Part shown: piece after piece, positions 1-5,070 of the stretch
Position numbering within the stretch: the first letter of the stretch is position 1
Layout: each line of letters starts with the position of its first letter
The notes under the pieces: model-generated
Databases searched by the model: none
What the model was told of the DNA's origin: nothing
What the model saw: only the letters and a program-made list of their open reading frames with translations
Program-made: the position numbers and the translations under genes
DNA from: Planctomycetota bacterium
GTDB lineage: Bacteria; Planctomycetota; Brocadiia; Brocadiales; Bathyanammoxibiaceae
Reading direction: 5' to 3'
DNA length: 6,851 nucleotides
Assembly: GCA_030623665.1 (NCBI GenBank)
Contig: JAUXLO010000099.1
Location: 1-6,851, forward strand

Positions 1-335
1 CCAAGCTCTTTGCCAAGGTCTTCCATCTCCTCGTAAACAGATTGCTCAGACCCTTTCGTTTCCGTGTCCAGGCGCAGCTCCTCCATTTTTTCCGCCTCTT
101 TATGGAAAGGAGTTGGTGTTGAAATTGGCTCCTTCTCTACAGGAGTTGGTGCTGGGATCGGTTCCTTCTCTATATGGTGCGTGGTTTCTTCCAGTTCCCT
201 CTGTGCCTCCTCTATTTCCTTGAGTGAGGAAGGATATTCCTCCTGTGCCGATTCCTGGATATCTCGCTCTCTTCCGCAGCTTATGCAGGCAAGAGCGTCT
301 TCGTCATTTTGTGAACCACACGGACACGCCCACAT
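1..335 (-). CDS. zinc-ribbon (RanBP2-like) protein, N-terminal 111 codons, cut by the window edge
   Basis: Reading leftward from an ATG at 335-333, the frame stays open to the window edge. Residues 2-20 fit a RanBP2-type zinc finger: Trp2, Cys4, Cys6, Asn10, Cys17 and Cys20, with the spacings C-x3-N-x6-C-x2-C. The first pair is CxC, not the usual C-x(2-4)-C. After the finger the chain is acidic and Glu/Lys-rich (about 25-55 and 78-111, probably helical or coiled), with a Pro/Thr-rich linker between that holds two 11-residue repeats beginning EKEPI (56-66 and 67-77). No signal peptide or membrane segment is visible in this part. A GAGG Shine-Dalgarno at 346-343 lies 7 nt before the ATG and supports the start. 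Four cysteines around a short knuckle imply Zn binding; the ligand (RNA, protein or other) cannot be told. The C-terminal domain lies outside the window. It is separated from the J-protein gene upstream by a terminator, so it is probably transcribed separately. Confidence 0.8.
   Translation of the reverse strand, partial: MWACPCGSQNDEDALACISCGRERDIQESAQEEYPSSLKEIEEAQRELEETTHHIEKEPIPAPTPVEKEPISTPTPFHKEAEKMEELRLDTETKGSEQSVYEEMEDLGKEL
109..174 (-). repeat. two tandem imperfect 33 bp repeats inside the zinc-ribbon gene
   Basis: Two copies (109-141 and 142-174 on the plus strand) begin with the same ggagttggtg and share gttccttctct-like ends. The period of exactly 33 bp keeps the frame and encodes two 11-residue Glu-Lys-Glu-Pro-Ile...Pro-Thr-Pro units. 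The product is probably an extendable, flexible linker between the zinc finger and the following acidic region. Confidence 0.75.
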
Positions 336-370
336 TTTGGTGCCTCGATTGTTAAGGATGTCTTGTCAGG

Positions 371-397
371 TCTATAGTCTGATAGAAAATCGTGCAA
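371..397 (-). promoter_or_regulatory. weak candidate promoter for the zinc-ribbon gene
   Basis: On the minus strand, TTGCAC (397-392) and TATAGA (376-371) resemble -35 and -10 boxes but are only 15 bp apart, shorter than ideal. The -35 would overlap the T-tract of the preceding terminator. Transcription would start about 30 nt before the ATG, which leaves room for the GAGG ribosome site. This rests on sequence likeness only. Confidence 0.3.
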
Positions 398-416
398 AAA
401 ACGGGAGAACCGTTTT
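396..416 (-). terminator. intrinsic terminator of the aminotransferase/J-protein operon
   Basis: On the minus strand a perfect 7 bp stem (AAAACGG with CCGTTTT, plus-strand positions 410-416 and 398-404) closes a 5-nt loop and runs straight into a T-tract (401-396). It begins 8 nt after the TAA of the J-domain gene, the usual place for a Rho-independent terminator. The stem has only three G-C pairs, so read-through is possible. The plus strand has no matching long T-tract, so it probably acts in one direction. Confidence 0.75.
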
Positions 417-424
417 GAAGACTC

Positions 425-748
425 TTAGAATCCCCTTTCCTTTCGTATTTCTTCGTACGCCTTACTTATCTCTATAAACTTTCGGTGCGCAACGTCTATG
501 AGCTCTTTCCCCATGTGTGATACCTTATCAGGATGGTACTTGACGGAGAGCTCCAGGTAGCGCCTCTTTACCTCTTCCTTTAGAGCGGACCTCTCAAGCC
601 CCAACACGCGGTAGGGGTTTCTTTTGGTCTTCAATTCCACGGAGTCATATACGTGTCCGAGAACTGCCCCCAGCGCAGAGCCCACGGGCCCGGCTGCAAA
701 CCACCCCAGACCTCCTCCAAATACTTTACCCTGGTACTCTTTTTTCAC
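425..748 (-). CDS. short membrane-anchored J-domain (DnaJ/DjlA-like) co-chaperone
   Basis: This 107-residue protein has a Gly/Ala-rich hydrophobic N-terminal segment (about 8-34, ending GHVYD) resembling the membrane or glycine-zipper segment of DjlA-type proteins. A J domain follows at about 44-105, with the invariant His72-Pro73-Asp74 loop between helices II and III. J domains stimulate the ATPase of DnaK (Hsp70), so it should recruit DnaK to a membrane or to a particular client. DjlA proteins also carry a TerB-like domain, and DnaJ has Gly/Phe and zinc regions; all are missing here, so this is a minimal type III J-protein. The start is GTG at 748-746, overlapping the TGA of the aminotransferase gene by four bases (GTGA), with a GGAAGG-like ribosome site inside that upstream gene. 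Translation is therefore probably coupled. A terminator follows the TAA. The family call is firm; the client is unknown. Confidence 0.9.
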   Translation of the reverse strand: MKKEYQGKVFGGGLGWFAAGPVGSALGAVLGHVYDSVELKTKRNPYRVLGLERSALKEEVKRRYLELSVKYHPDKVSHMGKELIDVAHRKFIEISKAYEEIRKERGF

Positions 749-1947
749 AGCATCCCTTCCCGGGAGGTTAGGAGGGCTTCCAGTCTGTCCATACCCTCTT
801 CGATTTGCGCCATATCCGTGGCAAAGGATATTCTGATGTAGTCATCGGCACCAAAACAGACTCCGGGCACGAAGGCCACCTTGGCCTTGTTTATAAGTAT
901 TTCCACTAACTCTGTTGAGTTGCTTACGTCTGTGCCTGCTACGGCTCTTTGATAGAGACCGGAGACATTAGGGAAGACGTAAAATGCCCCTGCCGGCATG
1001 GTGCAGGAGATGCCCTCCAATTTCTCCAGCCGCTCCACCATATACCTCCGCCTCTTATCAAATTCTTCTACCATGAGTCTTACAGGCGTTTGATCGCCGC
1101 GAAGGGCCTCCACAGCGGCCCTCTGGGCAATAGAGTTGGCACAGCTGGTGGTATGGTCTTGAAGTCTTATGGCTGCTTTTATAATCTTTTCCGGGCCTGC
1201 TGCATAACCCAGACGCCAGCCTGTCATGGCGTAGGCCTTTGAAAACCCGTTTACTGTTATTACCTTCTTCATAAACTCGTCTCCAAAGGAGGCGGGGCTC
1301 ACGTGCTTTATTCCATCATATATTATCTTCTCGTATATCTCGTCAGAGATAACATATATCCCCTTCTCCACGGCAATGCCAGCCAACGCCCTCAGCTCTT
1401 TCTCTGTGTACACCACTCCAGTGGGGTTGCCGGGGCTGTTTATGATAAACACCTTGGTCCTGGGTGTGATTGCCTTTTTCAGGGATTCTGGCGTAATCTT
1501 GAATTCTGTCTCGTCGCTGGTGTGGATGAAGACGGGTGTGGCGCCGGCCATCTTTACCTGCTCCGGGTAACTTACCCAGTATGGGCTGGGAATTATTACC
1601 TCGTCCCCACCGTCAGACAGTACCAATAGAAGGTTGTGGATGGCCTGCTTCGCACCGATGGATACCGCCACCTGTGTGGGTGCGTATTGGAGGCCGTTGT
1701 CTCGCCACAGCTTCTCGCAGATGGCCTCTCTGAGCTCTGGAATCCCAGGGGTTGGTGTGTATCTGGTAAAGCCATCCTCTATGGCCCTTACGGCTGCGGC
1801 CGTAATGTTTTTGGGGGTATCAAAGTCAGGCTCTCCCATGCCAAAACCGATGACGCTGATACCCTCCTGCGCCATATCCCTTATCTTGGCATTTATCTTA
1901 ATGGTACCAGAGGCTTTTATCTCTTCTGCAATTCTTGATAGGGCCAT
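745..1947 (-). CDS. aspC: aspartate aminotransferase, class I PLP enzyme (subgroup I-beta)
   Basis: It transfers an amino group between aspartate and 2-oxoglutarate (oxaloacetate/glutamate) with pyridoxal phosphate, in the cytosol. The 400-residue length is typical. Visible landmarks are the substrate-entry region GEPDFDTP (38-45), GIPELREAI (68-76), Trp124 in SPYW, SPGNPTG (171-177, Asn174 near the PLP ring O3'), SDEIYE (201-206, Asp202 to the pyridine nitrogen), the Schiff-base Lys237 in FSKAYAMTGWRLGY, and Arg372 in YIRIS for the substrate alpha-carboxylate. Lys100 in GAKQAI matches the place where Thermus-type enzymes use a lysine for the distal carboxylate (from memory of the family). 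The whole chain resembles Thermus AspC. Some I-beta enzymes also transaminate prephenate, which cannot be excluded. The ATG at 1947-1945 has no clear Shine-Dalgarno site; a TATACT box ends 11 nt before it. The gene is the first of an operon with the J-protein. Confidence 0.95.
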   Translation of the reverse strand: MALSRIAEEIKASGTIKINAKIRDMAQEGISVIGFGMGEPDFDTPKNITAAAVRAIEDGFTRYTPTPGIPELREAICEKLWRDNGLQYAPTQVAVSIGAKQAIHNLLLVLSDGGDEVIIPSPYWVSYPEQVKMAGATPVFIHTSDETEFKITPESLKKAITPRTKVFIINSPGNPTGVVYTEKELRALAGIAVEKGIYVISDEIYEKIIYDGIKHVSPASFGDEFMKKVITVNGFSKAYAMTGWRLGYAAGPEKIIKAAIRLQDHTTSCANSIAQRAAVEALRGDQTPVRLMVEEFDKRRRYMVERLEKLEGISCTMPAGAFYVFPNVSGLYQRAVAGTDVSNSTELVEILINKAKVAFVPGVCFGADDYIRISFATDMAQIEEGMDRLEALLTSREGML

Positions 1948-1958
1948 TTTTGTGTTTC

Positions 1959-2004
1959 AGTATAAAGAAGATAGCCATAAGATAAATCTTCGCCATAGTT
2001 TATC
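1959..2004 (-). promoter_or_regulatory. candidate promoter and inverted-repeat operator of the aminotransferase operon
   Basis: Minus-strand TATACT (1964-1959) matches a -10 box at 5 of 6 bases, but no good -35 lies 16-18 bp upstream. Transcription from it would begin about 5 nt before the ATG, giving an almost leaderless mRNA, consistent with the missing ribosome site. Just upstream, GATAAA (1981-1986) and TTTATC (1999-2004) form a perfect 6 bp inverted repeat with a 12 bp spacer, covering the -35 zone where a repressor or activator dimer could sit. A smaller nested repeat (AAGAT/ATCTT, 1979-1990) overlaps the left arm. Confidence 0.35.
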
Positions 2005-2049
2005 AGATTACCAGATTGCTGTCAAATCCTTTAGGACATTCTTTCCGGG

Positions 2050-2215
2050 CCTCTGTGCCGGGTGTAACGGCGTTGGGAAAGCGACAGTTCTCGTCGCAGG
2101 GCGGTACCGGCAGCCGGTAGGAGAGAGTACGGGTATGGCCTCCGTCGTCAGGGTGTCTGACACACCCATGGGAAATAATATCGGAGGAGAGATAGTGGAC
2201 GCCCCCACAACGTCT
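2050..2215. other. GC-rich block of consecutive inverted repeats; candidate structured RNA, repeat element or gene remnant
   Basis: Between the HD-GYP stop and the aminotransferase promoter lies a block richer in G+C than the AT-rich 1948-2040. It contains, in order, GCCG/CGGC (2057-2060 with 2068-2071), GCGAC/GTCGC (2081-2085 with 2093-2097), TACCGG/CCGGTA (2105-2110 with 2114-2119), and an outer CCTCCG/CGGAGG (2139-2144 with 2182-2187) enclosing GGGTGT/ACACCC (2151-2156 with 2162-2167). GACG/CGTC (2198-2201 with 2211-2214) follows. Such a chain could fold as RNA from either strand. Several frames are also open. One minus-strand frame ending with TGA at 2005-2003 has 92 sense codons and five cysteines but no ATG, GTG or TTG start. 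No T-tract follows any helix. I do not recognise the element as a known riboswitch or RNA family. Confidence 0.4.
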
Positions 2216-2237
2216 GTTGCCTGAGTAGACTAAAACG

Positions 2238-3413
2238 TTATTCTGCGAGGATTCTCTCTCCGTAAATGGACTTGAGATGCGACAAGTCCAGGCCTTTTAG
2301 GGCTTGGTATGCGTCAGTATCATATAAGCCTTTTTCAACTTCCTGGCCCAGATACTCTATTACCTTGCCATGAGATAAGGCCCTTCGGTAGGGTCTGTCT
2401 ATTGCTACGAGTGCGTCATACGTGTCTACTAGCGCAAGGATCCTCGCTATGAGGGGCATCTCTGCTGCTTTGTGTTTTTTGGGATAGCCACTGCCATCAA
2501 GCCTTTCGTGGTGCATGGCGGCGATTACGGGGATATCCATCCATTCTCTAGGCCAATGCATCTTGTGCAGTATTTCTTTGGTATGAACTGCATGTTGCTT
2601 AATTACGGTATATTCATCGTCATCAAGCTTGCCGGGCTTGAGAAGCACGGCATCGGGTACGCCGATCTTTCCAATGTCATGAAGCAGAGCGGCATATTCG
2701 ATGACGGTCCGCCCGGTGTCTGAAAGCCCCAGCTCCTGGGCCAGCACCGAACACAACCTGCTTACGCGGGTGGAGTGCCCCGCGGTAGCAGGATCCCTTT
2801 TATCGATGGCGCTGGTGATCATCTTTATTGCACTCTTAAAGGTCTTTTCCCGCTCCTTGTATAGCTGGGCGTTCTCTATGGAGACGGCAACGTATGATGC
2901 AAACGTTTTTACGAATGACTGGTCATCAGCCGTAAAGGACGGTTGCTTATTGACGAGCTGAATTACCCCTATTATCAGGTCTTCCTGGTTTCTAATGGGT
3001 GCAGAGAGCATGGAACGTGTCCTGAAGCCGGTTCGGGCGTCTGAGCCTTGATCAAAAAAGGGACACTGGTATGCGTCCGGGCAGTTATGGAGCTCGCCCG
3101 TCCTGGCCACATGGCCTGCGGCCCCCGACCCTATGGGCAATGTGATTTCTTCCGTTGCCAGCCCCTGGGCTATGTAGCTGGTGAGGAGTCCTTCTTTATG
3201 GTCAACCAGGTATAGGGTGCCCCGCTGGGCGCCGGTAACGCGGGAGACCTCATCCACGATGCCAAAGAGGAGTTGAGGCAGGTCTTGAACCTGTAACACC
3301 TTTGGAGGACTGAACAGGGATAAAAAGCTGCCAAGCGTCTCTTGGGCACGGAAAATGTCAACGGTTCCTGATGTCTGAGCGGCGGGTTTATCAGGACTTT
3401 TGTTGGACTTCAT
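2238..3413 (-). CDS. GAF and HD-GYP domain protein, probable cyclic di-GMP phosphodiesterase
   Basis: This is a cytosolic protein of 391 residues with no signal peptide or membrane segment. A GAF sensor domain spans about 45-182 and carries the family-like stretch PDAY...GFRTRSMLSAPI (112-140). A short helix (183-195) links it to the HD-GYP domain (about 195-385). The catalytic features are intact: His213 in HSTRVS, His245-Asp246 in LLHDIGKIG, His274, His301-His302-Glu303 and Asp306, then Gly309-Tyr310-Pro311 of the HHExxDGxGYP signature, and Asp330/Asp333 before RPYR. HD-GYP enzymes use a di- or tri-metal centre to hydrolyse c-di-GMP to pGpG/GMP. The GAF probably senses a small ligand or redox state and controls that activity; Cys111 and Cys117 in its ligand-side loop are unusual. 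No GGDEF partner is nearby. The ATG at 3413-3411 is supported by GAGGG (3425-3421), 7 nt upstream. No clear terminator follows its TAA. Confidence 0.92.
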   Translation of the reverse strand: MKSNKSPDKPAAQTSGTVDIFRAQETLGSFLSLFSPPKVLQVQDLPQLLFGIVDEVSRVTGAQRGTLYLVDHKEGLLTSYIAQGLATEEITLPIGSGAAGHVARTGELHNCPDAYQCPFFDQGSDARTGFRTRSMLSAPIRNQEDLIIGVIQLVNKQPSFTADDQSFVKTFASYVAVSIENAQLYKEREKTFKSAIKMITSAIDKRDPATAGHSTRVSRLCSVLAQELGLSDTGRTVIEYAALLHDIGKIGVPDAVLLKPGKLDDDEYTVIKQHAVHTKEILHKMHWPREWMDIPVIAAMHHERLDGSGYPKKHKAAEMPLIARILALVDTYDALVAIDRPYRRALSHGKVIEYLGQEVEKGLYDTDAYQALKGLDLSHLKSIYGERILAE

Positions 3414-3542
3414 TTATTGGCCCTCTAAGCATTTTCTCTTACGTTTCCATTGAAATGCCTGCTGGCTCCGTAAGCTTCCCCACCCCCACATAGAATCCCC
3501 CATCAGCTTGCGCTAACTTGTTTCAAGGGCCACATCTCGGAA

Positions 3543-3557
3543 GGCGCAGACTGCGCC
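3543..3557. repeat. perfect hairpin-forming inverted repeat
   Basis: GGCGCA (3543-3548) and TGCGCC (3552-3557) pair perfectly around a 3-nt loop. The repeat would lie in the 5' leader of the HD-GYP mRNA if that gene starts near 3583. No T-tract follows on either strand, so it is not a standard terminator. It could be an mRNA-stabilising hairpin or a protein-binding site. Confidence 0.5.
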
Positions 3558-3568
3558 AGAGAGGATTT

Positions 3569-3589
3569 TAATACGTAAGTTACGTATTA
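3569..3589. promoter_or_regulatory. 21 bp palindrome, probable operator
   Basis: Two perfect 10 bp arms, TAATACGTAA (3569-3578) and TTACGTATTA (3580-3589), flank a single central G. A palindrome this long and AT-rich in a divergent promoter region is typical of a binding site for a dimeric helix-turn-helix regulator. It sits over the start point expected from the candidate minus-strand promoter at 3590-3617, so repression of the HD-GYP gene is the simplest reading. It is about 50 bp upstream of the plus-strand -35 box and could affect both directions. The regulator is not encoded in this window. Confidence 0.55.
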
Positions 3590-3617
3590 TGTATACGCAC
3601 AACCTTCCTTTTGTCGA
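3590..3617 (-). promoter_or_regulatory. candidate promoter of the HD-GYP gene
   Basis: Minus-strand TCGACA (3617-3612) differs from TTGACA at one base. After a 16 bp spacer, TATACA (3595-3590) matches TATAAT at four of six bases. Transcription would begin near 3583, inside the 21 bp palindrome, and give a 5' leader of about 170 nt that holds the 3543-3557 hairpin. Without mapping of the start this is only plausible. Confidence 0.35.
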
Positions 3618-3638
3618 CTAATATTATGTACAACCCTA

Positions 3639-3667
3639 TTGAATATTCAAGGCAATTATAATATATT
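3639..3667 (+). promoter_or_regulatory. probable promoter of the CNNM operon with an overlapping palindrome
   Basis: TTGAAT (3639-3644) and TATATT (3662-3667) are 17 bp apart, a good sigma-70-type match; a perfect TATAAT (3657-3662) also overlaps but lacks a spaced -35. The -35 is the left half of a perfect 12 bp palindrome, TTGAATATTCAA (3639-3650), so a bound regulator would block or aid polymerase. Transcription from about 3674 gives a leader of roughly 90 nt before the first CNNM gene. Confidence 0.55.
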
Positions 3668-3705
3668 TAGACCGAGATGCTGTTCCTAGACCCCTTATGT
3701 ACTTG

Positions 3706-3752
3706 CCTCCCTGCTTTTAGGGAGGAATGCGGACCTGTTAGGCAGAAGGTCC
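3706..3752 (+). promoter_or_regulatory. two consecutive hairpins in the 5' leader of the CNNM operon
   Basis: The first hairpin has a perfect 7 bp stem, CCTCCCT (3706-3712) with AGGGAGG (3719-3725), around the loop GCTTTT. The second has a perfect 6 bp stem, GGACCT (3731-3736) with AGGTCC (3747-3752), around a 10-nt loop. The right arm of the first is itself a strong Shine-Dalgarno-like sequence followed at once by an ATG (3727) with a stop four codons later. The second ends 9 nt before the chosen GTG start and covers its AGAAGG purine stretch. The leader could therefore control translation. It does not carry features I would call a known Mg2+ riboswitch. Confidence 0.4.
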
Positions 3753-3761
3753 CCAGCAGGC

Positions 3762-5057
3762 GTGTGGGGGGGCGATAAGGTGGAAGAAGGTAGTAGATTT
3801 CTCAACGCAGAATGGTTGGGCTTGTTCTGCCTTATGGGCACCCTTTTGTTTCTTTCCGCCCTGTTTTCCTCCTCAGAGACGGCCCTCTTTTCTCTTGGCA
3901 AAGAGGACGTAAAGAGGCTTAAGGAGAGGAATGGCCGCACTGACAGGATATTAGCCGGCCTGGTGGGCTCACCCAAAAGGCTTCTCATAACCATCCTCCT
4001 GGGCAACACCGCCGTTAACCTTGCATTCTACAGCATCTCCTTCAGTCTGTCTCAGGAGATACTGGGGTCCGATACCCCTAATGCCACATTCTGGGCGTGG
4101 ACGGTTGTCTTCACCAGTCTTCTTGCGGTCATTATTTTAGGTGAGGTGATACCAAAGGGCATTGCTGTAAGGATTCCTGAACACCTCTCTCACCTCGTCG
4201 CCCTGCCAATATCCATTGTGGAGAAACTCCTCCTCCCCTTCCGCGCCCCTATTACCGTGGTACTGGATCGTCTTGAGAGGCTCTTTGGAAGGGGGGGAGG
4301 GAAAGAGCCCTATATCACTGCAGAGGAACTAAAGGTGATGTTGGCCCTCAGTGAGCGCTACGGGGTGGTTGATACCAGAGAAAGGACCATGATCCATGCG
4401 GTGCTTGATTTTGGCAGGATGCGTGTGAAGGACGTTATGGTGCCCAGGGTGGATCTGACGGCCTTTGACATCTCCGACCCGGTGGATGATTTTCTGGCGC
4501 TTGTGCGTGAGACGAGATACAAAAAGATACCCGTATATGAAGAGAGCCGTGATAACATCCTGGGTGTGGTATACGCCAAAGACGTGTTTCTCAACCCGGG
4601 TAAGGGTCTCAGGGGTATGGTGCGGAATGTTCCATTTGTCCCTGAGACCAAGACCATAGAGAGCCTCTTGAGAGAATTCCGAAGGGAGCACCAACAGATG
4701 GCCATCGTCGCAGATGAGTATGGAGGTACGGCAGGCCTTATCACGCTGGAAGATATCCTGGAAGAGGTGGTAGGTGAGATACAGGACGAGACCGAGCGCT
4801 ACGAGGAGCCCATCAGGAAGCTCGGTGGGAACAAATACGTGGTCCACGCCAGCATAAGCCTTATGGACTGGTGTGAGACGTTTGGTGTAGAGCTGGAACC
4901 TGTTGCGGACACTATCGGCGGCTACGTCGTGTCTTTGCTGGGACGCATACCAAAGAGGAACGACTCAGTGAGTTATAAGAACATCATCTTCACCGTTGAA
5001 GAGGTGAGGAAGAGGCGCATTACAAGACTTTTGGTCGAATTTGTAGAGGGCGGATAA
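3762..5057 (+). CDS. CNNM/HlyC-CorC family membrane protein, full-length (probable Mg2+/divalent-cation transporter)
   Basis: This 431-residue inner-membrane protein has the classic three-part layout. The DUF21 (CNNM) membrane domain spans about 15-175: helix 1 ends in SSSETAL (36-42), helix 2 follows LLGNTAVN (79-86), helix 3 ends in LGEVIPKGIAVR (126-137), and helix 4 is near 146-168. The CBS pair lies at about 220-280 (KDVMVPR at 223-229) and 286-345 (MAIVADEYGGTAGLITLEDILEE region). The CorC_HlyC domain follows at about 347-430. CNNM proteins export Mg2+ or couple Na+ and Mg2+, with CBS domains binding ATP; the older name 'hemolysin' is misleading. The start is uncertain: GTG at 3762 (used here) or an in-frame GTG at 3780, which a run of seven G bases precedes by 7 nt. 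Both lie before the first helix. It is the first gene of an operon with the next CNNM gene. Confidence 0.9.
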   Translation: MWGGDKVEEGSRFLNAEWLGLFCLMGTLLFLSALFSSSETALFSLGKEDVKRLKERNGRTDRILAGLVGSPKRLLITILLGNTAVNLAFYSISFSLSQEILGSDTPNATFWAWTVVFTSLLAVIILGEVIPKGIAVRIPEHLSHLVALPISIVEKLLLPFRAPITVVLDRLERLFGRGGGKEPYITAEELKVMLALSERYGVVDTRERTMIHAVLDFGRMRVKDVMVPRVDLTAFDISDPVDDFLALVRETRYKKIPVYEESRDNILGVVYAKDVFLNPGKGLRGMVRNVPFVPETKTIESLLREFRREHQQMAIVADEYGGTAGLITLEDILEEVVGEIQDETERYEEPIRKLGGNKYVVHASISLMDWCETFGVELEPVADTIGGYVVSLLGRIPKRNDSVSYKNIIFTVEEVRKRRITRLLVEFVEGG

Positions 5058-5070
5058 CCCATTTAATACG

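Noticed and set aside
64..477. Plus-strand 137-codon frame over the left end
   Set aside because: It is antisense to the zinc-ribbon gene and terminator, is Ser-rich, and has no domain; the minus frame has a clear zinc motif and ribosome site.
2098..2110. AGGGCGGTACCGG resembles the T-box antiterminator sequence
   Set aside because: No plus-strand gene lies downstream, there is no Specifier-loop architecture or terminator helix, and the match is imperfect.
2072..2110. Possible cobalamin, FMN or SRP RNA motifs in the GC-rich block
   Set aside because: Only short likenesses were seen; the conserved cores (B12 box, RFN core, SRP GGAAGCAGC-type loop) are missing on both strands.
1952..2224. Plus-strand open frame from GTG at 1952 to TGA at 2222-2224 (90 residues, one CxxC)
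   Set aside because: No ribosome site and no recognised domain. It runs back as a longer open frame antisense to the aminotransferase gene, and the other strand is equally open.
3674..3761. M-box or other Mg2+ riboswitch in the CNNM leader
   Set aside because: The leader is under 100 nt and lacks the M-box conserved core, though it does contain hairpins.
4329..4847. Minus-strand 172-codon frame inside the first CNNM gene
   Set aside because: It is antisense to the well-conserved CBS domains and has no protein-family features.
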